Positions 42,924 through 51,027 of a DNA stretch of 64,000 nt are shown piece by piece. The notes under the pieces are model-generated. The model had not been told where the DNA came from, searched no databases, and saw only the letters and a program-made list of their open reading frames with translations. This DNA is from Proteiniclasticum sediminis (GTDB lineage Bacteria; Bacillota; Clostridia; Clostridiales; Clostridiaceae): positions 39,568 through 103,567 of the forward strand of contig NZ_JAGSCS010000009.1 of assembly GCF_018128025.1 (NCBI RefSeq), in the 5' to 3' direction. The translations under genes were made by a program, and so were the position numbers. Numbering within the stretch: the stretch's first letter is position 1; every line of letters begins with the position of its first letter.

Positions 42924-43985
42924 TTATTTTACGTTAGCAGCAGCTTCCTTGAAAGCTTCCAGGTATCCGCCCACAGTGACGGTAACGCTGGTCTTCAGCT
43001 CTTCAACATCAGCCTTGCCTTCAGCAAGCTTCATGCCGGTAACTTCAGCAGGGGTCTTGCCAACCATCCATTCCTGGAGAGCCTTAGCCTGTTCGAACCA
43101 CTCTTTACCAATCTTGGAAGCGCCCTTCATGCCATAAGCGTCGCCCAGTTCAACCTTGGACTTTACTTCTGCAGTCTTGTCCGTGGTAACCTTGCCATCC
43201 TTGTCGAAGGCAACCTTGGTCTGTGCAACGTCGATGAAGGATCCGGCAACCTTGCCAGCCTTGTCGAGTACAGTAGCAACGATGGTGGTGTCAACCTGAG
43301 CAACTGCTCCGTTTTCACCTTCAGCAGACTTGGACTTCGCGGTGGAAACTACAGCGCCGAGACCAACCTTTTCTCCGCCCTTGACAGCAATGGCGTTCTT
43401 GGAAGCCTTCTCGATGGCCTTGATGTAGTCAGCTACCTTGATGGTAACCAGAGTCTTCAGATCTTCTTCAGCAGGAACGGTCTCGGTGAGCTTCATGGCT
43501 GCAACTTCAGCAGCTGTCTTTCCAACTACCCACTTCTCGAATTCAGCGATCTGCTCGAACCATTCTTTGCCAATCTTGGAAGCAGTCTTCATGCCATAGT
43601 CGTTTCCGAGTTCCTTCTTGGTCTTTCCGGCAACCTTGGTGTCACTGGTCAGAGCCATTTTGTCGTCGAAGCCAACTTTATCCTGTGCGGTGTCGATGGA
43701 GATGGAGACAATCTTGCCATCCTTGTCGAATCCGACAGCAGCCATAACGGTATCTACCTGTGCGGTAGCTTTTCCTTCAGCAAGATCCTTGGACTTAGCA
43801 ATGGAAGTAACGATGCCAAGACCCAGCTTGGTAACTTTTCCTTCTGCTTCAGCAGGTGTCTCTACTGGGGTTTCTGCTGGGGTTTCAGCAGGAGTCTGTG
43901 TAGGAGTGGTTGGTGTCTTTGCGCAGCCAGCCAGAACTCCGAGAGCCAGAACAGATGATAGGACGATAGAAATTACTTTTTTCAT
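42924..43985 (-). CDS. two-repeat FMN-binding-type lipoprotein (PplA-like)
   Basis: A 353-residue exported lipoprotein: the signal peptide ends at lipobox LAGC (Cys21), followed by a Thr/Pro/Glu linker (residues 23-48). Two homologous repeats (about 52-192 and 204-346) share DYGMKTASKIGKEWFEQ / AYGMKGASKIGKEWFEQ and W(V/M)VGKT(A/P)AEV. Each repeat ends with a D/E-L-K-T-x-V-T string (residues 175-181 and 329-335) resembling the D-x-x-S/T-x-x-T pattern used by ApbE, so Thr181 and Thr335 are candidate FMN sites. From memory it resembles Listeria PplA, a flavinylated lipoprotein in extracellular electron transfer. The neighbouring apbE supports this; the electron-transfer role is inference. Confidence 0.75.
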   Translation of the reverse strand: MKKVISIVLSSVLALGVLAGCAKTPTTPTQTPAETPAETPVETPAEAEGKVTKLGLGIVTSIAKSKDLAEGKATAQVDTVMAAVGFDKDGKIVSISIDTAQDKVGFDDKMALTSDTKVAGKTKKELGNDYGMKTASKIGKEWFEQIAEFEKWVVGKTAAEVAAMKLTETVPAEEDLKTLVTIKVADYIKAIEKASKNAIAVKGGEKVGLGAVVSTAKSKSAEGENGAVAQVDTTIVATVLDKAGKVAGSFIDVAQTKVAFDKDGKVTTDKTAEVKSKVELGDAYGMKGASKIGKEWFEQAKALQEWMVGKTPAEVTGMKLAEGKADVEELKTSVTVTVGGYLEAFKEAAANVK

Positions 43986-44031
43986 GTTTCCCCTTTCCCT
44001 CCGTGTATGTTTAGATTTGTTTTACTCCCTT

Positions 44032-44060
44032 ATTCTAATACATTGTTAATGATCAAACAA
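44032..44060 (-). promoter_or_regulatory. promoter of the lipoprotein gene
   Basis: TTGTTT - 17 bases - TAGAAT on the minus strand (-35 at 44055-44060, -10 at 44032-44037). About 170 AT-rich bases upstream of it, to the cysS terminator, hold nothing I recognise. Confidence 0.6.
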
Positions 44061-44235
44061 TAGCTTTTTGAAAAGTTATCACATTCACATTTTTTTCATA
44101 TTTGAGGATTCAGTTACGCACTTCAACGCCTTTTTACGTCGAAAATCGTTAACAGATTGTGAGAATCATAATCGTTTCCCCGACATTTCCCAGATTTTTT
44201 CCGGAAATGAAAGCGGTTACCTTGAGAAATTGTAC

Positions 44236-44282
44236 TAAAAAATGAACAGTAGTGATAAAAAAATCACTACTGCTTTCATTTT
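44236..44282 (-). terminator. intrinsic terminator of cysS
   Basis: Minus-strand stem GCAGTAGTGAT / ATCACTACTGT with a T-only loop, followed by TTCATTTTTT. Confidence 0.85.
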
Positions 44283-44288
44283 TTACCT

Positions 44289-45692
44289 TTAGTTCTTTCG
44301 ACTCCAGCGAACCCCCTGGGGCGTGTCTTCCAGGACGATCCCCTGTTCCAAAAGCTCATTCCGGATCTTGTCCGCCAGCGCAAAATCCCGGGCTTTTCGG
44401 GCCTGCTGTCGTTTTTCGATGAGGGACTCCACCTCCGCATCCAAATCTCCCCCCACAGGATTCTGCATAATTCCCAAGGGTGAGCCCAGATCCACCAGCA
44501 GGTCTATGACCTCCTGCACCAGAGCTTTGGAGGACCCCTCATGGATTCGGCTGTTCACTTCCCGAATCAGCTCAAAGATGACGGAAATGCCATCAGCCGT
44601 ATTGAAGTCATCATCCATCTTCTCCAGGAAACGGGTCTTGAAGGCCAGGAGTTCTCCCTTTAGCTGTTCTTCTTCCTCAGCCCCCTGTAAAGGCGCATTC
44701 CCCAGATACCCATGGAGGATATTCAGCGCATTGTACATTCTCTCCAGGGAGGCCTTCGCCGCATCCAAAACTTCCATGGTGAAGTTGATCTGGGTACGGT
44801 AATGACCGGAGAGCATAAATAGCCGCACCACTTCCGGATCATATTTTTCAAGGATTTCCCGGGCGGTGAAGAAGTTGTTGAGGGACTTGCTCATCTTCTT
44901 GTTGTCCACATTGATGAATGCCCCGTGGAGCCAGTAGCGAGCAAAGGTCTTCCCTGAACGCCCTTCACTCTGGGCAATCTCATTTTCATGGTGAGGGAAG
45001 ATCAGGTCCGTTCCACCGGCATGAATATCGATGGTTTCCCCCAGAAGATTCAGCGCCATGCAGGAGCACTCAATGTGCCAGCCGGGTCTTCCTTCTCCCC
45101 AAGGGCTCTTCCAGAACGGTTCGCCGGGTTTGGAGACTTTCCAGAGCGCAAAATCCATGGGATCCTTTTTCCGGTCATCTACATCGATGCGCGCTCCGGA
45201 CTGAAGATCCTCCAGATTCTGTCCCGAGAGCTTTCCGTAGGTGCCGAAGGCCTTGGTGGAAAAATAGACATCTCCATCCACAGCATAGGCCAGTCCGCGG
45301 TCCATGAGCTCTCCGATAAACTTGACCATTTCTTTAATATATTCTGTAGCCCGGGGATTCACCGTGGCTCTCTTAATCTTCAGCCGATCCGCATCCTGAT
45401 AGTATTCCAGGATATAGCGGTCTCCCAGCTCCTTCACCGTGGTGCCCGTATCCTGGGCCTTCTTGATCATCTTGTCATCGATGTCTGTGAAGTTCTGCAC
45501 GAACTCCACTTCATAGCCCCGGTATTCCAGATAACGCCGGATGGTGTCGAAGATGATGAAGGTCCGGGCATTGCCGATATGGAACAGATTGTACACTGTA
45601 GGCCCGCAGACATACATCTTCACCTTGCCTTCCTGCAGCGGCACAAATTCTTCTTTGGTTCTGGTCAATGTATTATATACCTTCATTTTCAT
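44289..45692 (-). CDS. cysS: cysteine--tRNA ligase
   Basis: A class I synthetase that charges tRNA-Cys; monomeric, with a zinc ion at the amino-acid site. The product is 467 residues: [17 protein letters not shown] near the start, the HIGH-type motif HIGNART, zinc ligands Cys in VCGPTVYN and in IECSCMALN with HAGG, and the KMSKSLNNF motif. Two ATGs lie two codons apart. It follows the ProRS-like gene by 43 bases. In many Clostridia mrnC is immediately downstream, but here it is not. Confidence 0.97.
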   Translation of the reverse strand: MKMKVYNTLTRTKEEFVPLQEGKVKMYVCGPTVYNLFHIGNARTFIIFDTIRRYLEYRGYEVEFVQNFTDIDDKMIKKAQDTGTTVKELGDRYILEYYQDADRLKIKRATVNPRATEYIKEMVKFIGELMDRGLAYAVDGDVYFSTKAFGTYGKLSGQNLEDLQSGARIDVDDRKKDPMDFALWKVSKPGEPFWKSPWGEGRPGWHIECSCMALNLLGETIDIHAGGTDLIFPHHENEIAQSEGRSGKTFARYWLHGAFINVDNKKMSKSLNNFFTAREILEKYDPEVVRLFMLSGHYRTQINFTMEVLDAAKASLERMYNALNILHGYLGNAPLQGAEEEEQLKGELLAFKTRFLEKMDDDFNTADGISVIFELIREVNSRIHEGSSKALVQEVIDLLVDLGSPLGIMQNPVGGDLDAEVESLIEKRQQARKARDFALADKIRNELLEQGIVLEDTPQGVRWSRKN

Positions 45693-45735
45693 ACTCCTCC
45701 GTCGAGCAACTCTTGTATTGTACCCATTTTACCAT

Positions 45736-47193
45736 TTACTGCTGCAGAAATTCCACCAGATCGTCCGAATGCACAGAAAAGAGAGCCCCATTCCGGTTCT
45801 TCACTTCAAGCAGTTCGCCTGGATTCTTGCCAATGATGATGCGCATGCCGATCCCCATGAGGTCATAGTCCATGAACTTGCTCCCCATGCGATCCTTCCG
45901 ATCATCCAGCAGCACCCGCATCCCGGCATCCTGGAGCCTGGTATAGAGCTCTCTTCCCATGGCCATGGCCCGCTCATCCCGAAGGTCCACAATGGCGATG
46001 GCCACCTGGAACGGTGCCCATGCCTGGGGGAAGTCAAAGCCCACCTCTTCTAGGGAAGTCTCGGCGAGGGCCAGAAGAATCCGGTCCAGGTTGAGATAAC
46101 CGGTGATCAGCTCCTCATAACAAAGGCTTCCTCCGGCATCAGGAACACGGATTTTCTCCCGGTGAGGGCGAACCTCCGCCAGCAGCCAAGCCGCTTTACT
46201 CTCTTCCTCCATGGCCAAATCCCCAAAATCTCCGCTGTAGTCCCGTCCGTAATACACGTGACGAAGATGATGGTCCGTTTCATTGGCCCCGGCAATGTAT
46301 CCGAAGTCCCGGTCTACCTGGAAGTCCACAAGAATGTGGTCTGCCTTCAGCCCCACCGGTCCGGCAAAGCCCACATCAGCCTGGGTCAACGCCTTCACCC
46401 GGGCTTCATCCGCCGGCGAAAGCCTACCCTCCGGAAGATCCAGATGCCGTTCCACTTTCGAAAGATCCACCTCCCGGTCACCGGGAACCACCACTGCGAT
46501 GGTTTCCTCCTGGTTCGCCAGCAGAACGGTTTTCAGAAGATCCGCCTTTTTGCAGCCAAAAAATTCCCGCAGTTCTTCAATGGTTCGTATTCCCGGGGTC
46601 TTCACCTTATCGATTTTGACCCGGTCATAGATTATTCTCTCCCCGGTCTTTTGCGTAGCCTTCCGGGGTTCCGTTACGCCCATCCGATCTTTACCATCGG
46701 CGCTTTCCAGGTAAAACCCCTGCCCCCTTTGACGATAGGGAAGCTGCAGTCGATCCAAAATGGCTGTAAGAATGTCTTGCGGTTTCTTCTCGGCCTCCCC
46801 TAGACTGCTCACCAGAAGAAGACTCTGATGTTTTGCTCGCCACAGGGTCTCTGCCCCTTCCTCCCGCATGCGGAGGCTTTGGGTGAAAAACAGGGGAAGC
46901 GGAAGATCCTTGTACGAGATGGCGGTCTCCGCAGCAAAGGCCTGGATGGCCCCTTTGGCTTCCCGGAGATCTTCCAGGTGATCCCAGAGGATTTCATGGT
47001 AACCCGTTTCCTCCAGCACCTCTTTCGCCAAACGCAGGATTTCATTCCGCAAAATTGTCCCCGTTTGGGTATAGGCAAGCTTTCCTGACACTCGTTTTAA
47101 AAACCCGCCCCGGAGGAGCATTTGGGAAGCCGTATGCCCCGCTGGAGCGCTTTCCCCCTTGACTGTTCGCGTATGCAGTTCACTGATCTTCAC
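45736..47193 (-). CDS. ProRS-like protein with eroded synthetase core and retained editing domain
   Basis: This 485-residue protein occupies the place normally held by proS upstream of cysS, but is about 80 residues shorter than bacterial ProRS. The N terminus (LLRGGFLKRVSGKLAYTQTG) and SYKDLPLPLFFTQSLRMREE align with ProRS. The T-H-E-containing stretch before it is missing. The motif 2 loop with R-F-G-L and the G-R-E-F segment is replaced, and motif 3 (normally GIGVSR) is GYLNLDR. The editing (INS/YbaK-like) domain at about 198-330 keeps LLKTVLLANQ, GFAGPVGL and AGANETDHH. The anticodon-binding domain at about 393-485 is present. Aminoacylation is doubtful; tRNA-Pro editing or regulation is possible. 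Confidence 0.72.
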   Translation of the reverse strand: MKISELHTRTVKGESAPAGHTASQMLLRGGFLKRVSGKLAYTQTGTILRNEILRLAKEVLEETGYHEILWDHLEDLREAKGAIQAFAAETAISYKDLPLPLFFTQSLRMREEGAETLWRAKHQSLLLVSSLGEAEKKPQDILTAILDRLQLPYRQRGQGFYLESADGKDRMGVTEPRKATQKTGERIIYDRVKIDKVKTPGIRTIEELREFFGCKKADLLKTVLLANQEETIAVVVPGDREVDLSKVERHLDLPEGRLSPADEARVKALTQADVGFAGPVGLKADHILVDFQVDRDFGYIAGANETDHHLRHVYYGRDYSGDFGDLAMEEESKAAWLLAEVRPHREKIRVPDAGGSLCYEELITGYLNLDRILLALAETSLEEVGFDFPQAWAPFQVAIAIVDLRDERAMAMGRELYTRLQDAGMRVLLDDRKDRMGSKFMDYDLMGIGMRIIIGKNPGELLEVKNRNGALFSVHSDDLVEFLQQ

Positions 47194-47225
47194 GATTATC
47201 CCTCAATTCTACAAATCTTTTCTCT

Positions 47226-47231
47226 ATTATA
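47226..47231 (-). promoter_or_regulatory. possible -10 of the ProRS-like/cysS unit
   Basis: A perfect TATAAT on the minus strand, about 35 bases upstream of the start. Only a weak -35 (TAGGCA with 17-base spacing) is visible. Confidence 0.45.
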
Positions 47232-47274
47232 CCCCAGCAGCCCTGCCCTGCCTATGCAGATTCCCTCAAATTAA

Positions 47275-47300
47275 GAGAGGGTGCGATATCGCACCCTCTC
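47275..47300 (-). terminator. terminator of the glycerol unit
   Basis: A perfect 26-base palindrome, GAGAGGGTGCGAT and its complement, followed on the minus strand by TTAATTTG. The T tract is weak, but it follows the last gene of the unit by 15 bases. Confidence 0.7.
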
Positions 47301-47314
47301 CTGGTATGTTGTGT

Positions 47315-47644
47315 TTATAGGAATGTTGAAAGGAAGAATCCGCCGATGATACCGCCGACGATACCGGCAAGTACGAGGCTGTAGTTGATTTTCTTTCCGC
47401 CGATGACATCAGCCAAGAACAATCCTGTTCCAGCTGCCCATGCCATATCTACCCAAGAGGTTCCGGACTGGAAAATCATGCCGAGGCCGTGGTTCAGGGA
47501 CCACATGGTTCCAACGATAAATGCTGCAGCCATCCATCCGCCGATGGGACCGAAAGCTTCAACCAGTTTGCCCCAAAGCATCGAGATCAGGAAAGGAAAC
47601 AGAAATCCGCCAACAATTGTTGAAATAATATTATTGATATCCAT
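47315..47644 (-). CDS. small membrane protein, putative glycerol transporter subunit (Lin0368-like), second copy
   Basis: A 109-residue protein with four likely membrane segments. It is paralogous to the upstream gene: both contain GGW-x-AA, an I-x-G-x-MW-x-LNH-x2-G core and VDMAW, here GGWMAAAFIVGTMWSLNHGL and WVDMAWAAGTGLFLADVIGG. From memory, pairs like this occur in Listeria next to glycerol or dihydroxyacetone genes and carry the name Lin0368 family, with only a presumed glycerol transport role. No glpF is in this operon, so the pair may supply glycerol entry. The conserved Asn-His and Asp are notable for a small channel or carrier. Confidence 0.7.
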   Translation of the reverse strand: MDINNIISTIVGGFLFPFLISMLWGKLVEAFGPIGGWMAAAFIVGTMWSLNHGLGMIFQSGTSWVDMAWAAGTGLFLADVIGGKKINYSLVLAGIVGGIIGGFFLSTFL

Positions 47645-47663
47645 TAATTATATCCTCCTATCC

Positions 47664-48032
47664 TTACTTCGTTGTGCTTTTTTTGTTGAAAGCATTGATT
47701 GCAATAGCTGCCAGCAATGCACCAATGGTAAGACATGCGATGGTGGGCAGGGAGCTGATCAGTCTCTGGAAATCAAAGGTATTTTCCCCTGTTCCAAAAA
47801 CGTCTCTCATGAGACCTGTCCAAGCAATACCCCAGGCCATGTCAACAAAGGCATGGTCGCCATCATTCTGGATAAGGCCGATATAGTGGTTAAGGAACCA
47901 CATGGGTCCGATAATGGCAACAGCTGCAAACCATCCGCCGAGATTACCATACTTTCCTACCCAGTCTCCCCATACACTCATAACGAACATACCAGCTATG
48001 GCAAAACCTACTGTACTCTTTACAAATTTCAT
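47664..48032 (-). CDS. small membrane protein, putative glycerol transporter subunit (Lin0368-like), first copy
   Basis: A 122-residue membrane protein, paralogue of the next gene downstream. The shared core is GGWFAAVAIIGPMWFLNHYI followed by HAFVDMAWGIAWTGLMRDVF. It has about four hydrophobic segments and a short lysine-rich C terminus (NKKSTTK). It lies 24 bases after dhaM and 19 bases before its paralogue, which suggests a hetero-oligomer made in equal amounts. The glycerol role is inferred from glpP, glpK and dhaM upstream. Confidence 0.7.
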   Translation of the reverse strand: MKFVKSTVGFAIAGMFVMSVWGDWVGKYGNLGGWFAAVAIIGPMWFLNHYIGLIQNDGDHAFVDMAWGIAWTGLMRDVFGTGENTFDFQRLISSLPTIACLTIGALLAAIAINAFNKKSTTK

Positions 48033-48056
48033 AGTGTATCTCCTCTCGTTTGTTTT

Positions 48057-48446
48057 TTAGAGCTTGCTTTGCTTGGTGAGTTTAACTTCTTCCAAAACCG
48101 CATCCACATCTTCACTGACCATGGCCTGCACGCCGGCAACAAAGGCACCTTCCACGATGGGCGCATCCACCAGGAGACATTTCTCCCGCAGATCCGAATC
48201 CACCATTTCCAAGGCAATCTCCGAACTCATGATCGAACTTCCGATATCCGTAAAGATCAGGATATTATTGCAGGATGAAAGTTCATTAATCGCTTCGACG
48301 ATCTTTTCTGCACTGGTGCCCAGTCGCCCGTCCGATGTACCTCCTGCGGAGATAATCGGCACAGCCTCCTGCGTCATTTCCAGAATGAGTTCCCGAAGCC
48401 CATCAGTGATTTTCTCGCTGTGTGATACCAATACCAGCCCGATCAT
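48057..48446 (-). CDS. dhaM: DhaM-type PTS EIIA domain protein (orphan)
   Basis: A 129-residue single-domain protein of the EIIA-Man/DhaM fold. The phosphorylatable histidine is probably His9 in MIGLVLVSHSEKI. Other landmarks are AGGTSDGRLGTSAEKI, FTDIGSSIMSSEIALEMV and DAPIVEGAFVAGV. DhaM normally passes phosphate from HPr to DhaL for dihydroxyacetone phosphorylation, but dhaK and dhaL are not in this operon. It may serve a distant DhaKL or control glycerol metabolism here. The ATG at 48446 has AAGGAG eight bases upstream; the frame runs 13 codons further without a site. Confidence 0.85.
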   Translation of the reverse strand: MIGLVLVSHSEKITDGLRELILEMTQEAVPIISAGGTSDGRLGTSAEKIVEAINELSSCNNILIFTDIGSSIMSSEIALEMVDSDLREKCLLVDAPIVEGAFVAGVQAMVSEDVDAVLEEVKLTKQSKL

Positions 48447-48538
48447 ACCGAATGCTCCTTTCCAGCTGCTTTTGCACCGCAGCATCCACGTCAGGTGAAA
48501 ATGCAGATCTTCTTTGGAAGTATACTTGGCGGGTCAGT

Positions 48539-48566
48539 TCTCTATGCCGCGGCCGCGGCATAGAGA
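48539..48566. repeat. perfect 28-base GC-rich palindrome between glpK and dhaM
   Basis: The two 14-base arms (TCTCTATGCCGCGG and its complement) match exactly and contain the NotI core GCGGCCGC. In RNA this is a very stable stem. No T run follows, so it is not a standard terminator. Processing, mRNA stabilisation or a protein site are possible. Confidence 0.85.
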
Positions 48567-48598
48567 CTCTGTCCCTTCATCAAGTCATTGGAATAAGG

Positions 48599-50086
48599 TT
48601 ATTTCTCTTCCCAGTCGAGGGCTCTGCCCACAGCCTTCTGCCATCCGGCATACAGTCTGTCTCTGTCTGGGGTAGCCATGTTCGGATCATACTTTCCATC
48701 CACAGCCCACTTGGTCTTGACTTCGTCCTCACTTGCCCAGAATCCAACAGCCAGTCCGGCGAGATAAGCTGCGCCAAGAGCTGTGGTTTCAGCAATAACA
48801 GGTCTCAGAACGGTTCTGTCCAGAATGTCAGCCTGGAACTGCATCAGGAAGTTGTTTGCGGAAGCTCCGCCGTCAACCTTCAGATTCTGCAGCTCGATAC
48901 CGGCATCCTTTTCCATAGCAACCAGAACGTCCTTGGTCTGGTAAGCGATGGACTCCAGAGCAGCTCGGATGATGTGGTAGCGGTTAGCTCCACGGGTCAG
49001 GCCGAGAATGGATCCTCGAGCATACTGATCCCAGTGGGGTGCGCCCAGTCCTACGAATGCAGGAACAACATAGACACCGGCATTATCCTTGACCTTGCCG
49101 GCGAAGTACTCGGAATCCTTTGAGTCGTAGATGAGCTTCAGCTCGTCTCTGATCCACTGAATAACGGCTCCGGCAACGAAGATGGATCCTTCAAGTGCAT
49201 ACTGAACCTTGTCATGGGATGTGGCGGCGATGGTGGTAACCAGTCCGTTTTCGGAAAGCTTCATTTCCTCGCCGATGTTAACCAGCAGGAAGCATCCGGT
49301 TCCGTAGGTGTTCTTGGCTTCGCCAGGGGTGAAGCAAGTCTGTCCATAAAGAGCAGCCTGCTGGTCGCCAGCGATACCGGCGATGGGAACCATAACGCCA
49401 TTAAGGTTGGTTTCGCCATAAACGGTGGATGATTTCTTGACTTCAGGCAGCAGGGACTTTGGAATGTTCATTTCAGCAAGAAGCTTCTCATCCCATTTCA
49501 GGTCCTTGATGTTGTAGATCATGGTTCTGGAGGCGTTGGTGAAGTCTGTAGCATGAACTCTTCCTTCAGTCAGCTTCCAAAGAATCCAGGTATCCACGGT
49601 TCCGAAAAGCAGCTCGCCGGCTTCAGCCTTGGCTCTAGCGCCTTCCACGTTGTCGAGGATCCACTTGATCTTGGTTCCGGAGAAGTAAGCATCAATCTGA
49701 AGTCCTGTGTTCTCGCGGACATAGTCTCCCAGTCCTCTTGCCTTCAGCTCGTCGCAGATTCCGGAAGTTCTTCGGCACTGCCAGACGATGGCATTGTATA
49801 CCGGTTCGCCTGTGTTTTTGTCCCAAACCACTGTGGTCTCGCGCTGGTTGGTGATACCGATAGCCGCAACTTCGTCAGCTCTTACGCCGGCTTTTGCCAT
49901 GGCTTCATTAAGAACGCCGTACTGAGAAGACCAGATTTCCATAGGATTGTGCTCTACCCAGCCCTGTTTTGGATAAATCTGGGTGAATTCCTTCTGAGCA
50001 ACACTCACAATGTTCTGTTCCTTGTCGAAGACGATGGCTCTGGAACTTGTGGTTCCTTGATCAAGTGCGATGACGTACTTTTTCAT
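48599..50086 (-). CDS. glpK: glycerol kinase
   Basis: Phosphorylates glycerol to sn-glycerol 3-phosphate with ATP. The product is 495 residues of the FGGY family: [20 protein letters not shown], substrate residues in [10 protein letters not shown] and [20 protein letters not shown], and ATP site [11 protein letters not shown] and GGASANN. In most Firmicutes GlpK, HPr phosphorylates a His in a Y-H-F-Y-G-like loop. Here that loop, residues about 223-232, is [10 protein letters not shown], without His. It lies downstream of the GlpP-type leader terminator, so induction by glycerol 3-phosphate is expected. Confidence 0.97.
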   Translation of the reverse strand: MKKYVIALDQGTTSSRAIVFDKEQNIVSVAQKEFTQIYPKQGWVEHNPMEIWSSQYGVLNEAMAKAGVRADEVAAIGITNQRETTVVWDKNTGEPVYNAIVWQCRRTSGICDELKARGLGDYVRENTGLQIDAYFSGTKIKWILDNVEGARAKAEAGELLFGTVDTWILWKLTEGRVHATDFTNASRTMIYNIKDLKWDEKLLAEMNIPKSLLPEVKKSSTVYGETNLNGVMVPIAGIAGDQQAALYGQTCFTPGEAKNTYGTGCFLLVNIGEEMKLSENGLVTTIAATSHDKVQYALEGSIFVAGAVIQWIRDELKLIYDSKDSEYFAGKVKDNAGVYVVPAFVGLGAPHWDQYARGSILGLTRGANRYHIIRAALESIAYQTKDVLVAMEKDAGIELQNLKVDGGASANNFLMQFQADILDRTVLRPVIAETTALGAAYLAGLAVGFWASEDEVKTKWAVDGKYDPNMATPDRDRLYAGWQKAVGRALDWEEK

Positions 50087-50120
50087 TTTGTACCCCCCTG
50101 ATAAATATTTTGGAATATAT

Positions 50121-50153
50121 AAAAAGCTACAAACTTAATAAGCTTGTAGCTTT
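50121..50153 (-). terminator. leader terminator of glpK, likely GlpP target
   Basis: Minus-strand stem AAAGCTACAA / TTGTAGCTTT with a 10-base loop and a T-rich tail, 35 bases upstream of glpK and just after glpP. In Bacillus GlpP with glycerol 3-phosphate prevents termination at such a site before glpFK. Confidence 0.85.
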
Positions 50154-50166
50154 CTCTATCACTCTA

Positions 50167-50754
50167 CTACAAATTCCACAAACTACTATTAGTCGTTGAA
50201 ATTGCGGCTGCCCCGGATTCCAAGGCAGAATATGCGTCATTCTTGTCAACAATCAACCCGCCAGCAATGATGGGGATATTGGTCATTGAGGAAATCTTTT
50301 TAATGGTCTTGGGGATTACCCCAGGTAAAATTTCAAAGGCATCGGCATAGGTAAACTCCATATGCTTTTTGGCCTTCTCCACCGCCATGGAATCCAGCAT
50401 GAAGAATCGCTGAACTGTCATGAGGTTTAATTCTGAAGCAGCTTTCACCACATTAGACTTGGTGCTGATGATACCGTCTGCTTCGGTAAATTCTTTGATG
50501 TACTTGGCGGAGATTTCCTTATTGTCCAACCCGTCAATCAGATCCATATGGACAAATACGATTTTCCCGCAGGACTTCACTTTCTTCACAATTGATGAAA
50601 TACTGACGATATTTCCGAAAAGCAGAAACACCACATTAATGGAAGATTCGCAAGCAAGTTCCACTCCGGCGCTGTCTTTGGCTGCCGCAATTACAGGATA
50701 CGCTTCAAGTATCTTGGCTAAACTGCTTTGCATAAGATCTCCTATAATTTTCAT
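50167..50754 (-). CDS. glpP: glycerol-3-phosphate responsive antiterminator GlpP
   Basis: An RNA-binding antiterminator activated by glycerol 3-phosphate. The product is 195 residues of TIM-barrel type. Visible segments are NIVSISSIVKKVKSCGKIVF, FVHMDLIDGLDNKEISAKYI, GIISTKSNVVKAA, and a phosphate-site-like IPIIAGGLIVDKNDAYSALE. It is the first gene of the glycerol unit and acts on the terminator directly downstream. Confidence 0.93.
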   Translation of the reverse strand: MKIIGDLMQSSLAKILEAYPVIAAAKDSAGVELACESSINVVFLLFGNIVSISSIVKKVKSCGKIVFVHMDLIDGLDNKEISAKYIKEFTEADGIISTKSNVVKAASELNLMTVQRFFMLDSMAVEKAKKHMEFTYADAFEILPGVIPKTIKKISSMTNIPIIAGGLIVDKNDAYSALESGAAAISTTNSSLWNL

Positions 50755-50800
50755 ACAACCGCAAAATACGACGATTACGCTCTATGAAACCCTTACCATT

Positions 50801-50829
50801 ATTTTAGCATCAATTTACAATGATGTCGA
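50801..50829 (-). promoter_or_regulatory. promoter of glpP-glpK unit
   Basis: TCGACA - 17 bases - TAAAAT on the minus strand (-35 at 50824-50829, -10 at 50801-50806), with a TGC extended -10. Confidence 0.75.
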
Positions 50830-50839
50830 ACAATATTTG

Positions 50840-50855
50840 TGTAATAACGTTAACA
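50840..50855. promoter_or_regulatory. candidate catabolite (CcpA) site upstream of glpP
   Basis: TGTAATAACGTTAACA, a near-palindrome centred on ACGT just upstream of the -35. It is cre-like but not a clean consensus, and is suggested mainly because glycerol genes are commonly catabolite-repressed. Confidence 0.3.
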
Positions 50856-50935
50856 TTTTATGAATGACTCGGCAATTACTCCGTTATTATGCGAATGTAT
50901 CATGTAAATATTTACAGAAAACCCCAGATGAAGCT

Positions 50936-50978
50936 AAAGAACCGCAATAAATCCTCGGATTTACTGCGGTTCTTTCAT
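50936..50978 (-). terminator. intrinsic terminator of ispD
   Basis: Minus-strand stem AAAGAACCGCAGTAAATCC / GGATTTATTGCGGTTCTTT, almost perfect, with a two- to four-base loop. Confidence 0.88.
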
Positions 50979-51027
50979 TCGCGCCCTTAACGGGATGTTC
51001 ATTTTTTGAGCAATTTTTGAATTTTGA

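Noticed and set aside
44061..44235. A Rex or CRP-type operator upstream of the lipoprotein gene
   Set aside because: Fragments such as TGTTAAC and TGTGAATGTGATAAC occur but none forms a full palindromic site.
47194..47274. A T-box riboswitch upstream of the ProRS-like/cysS unit
   Set aside because: Only about 80 bases lie between the preceding terminator and the start, with no T-box sequence or specifier stem visible.
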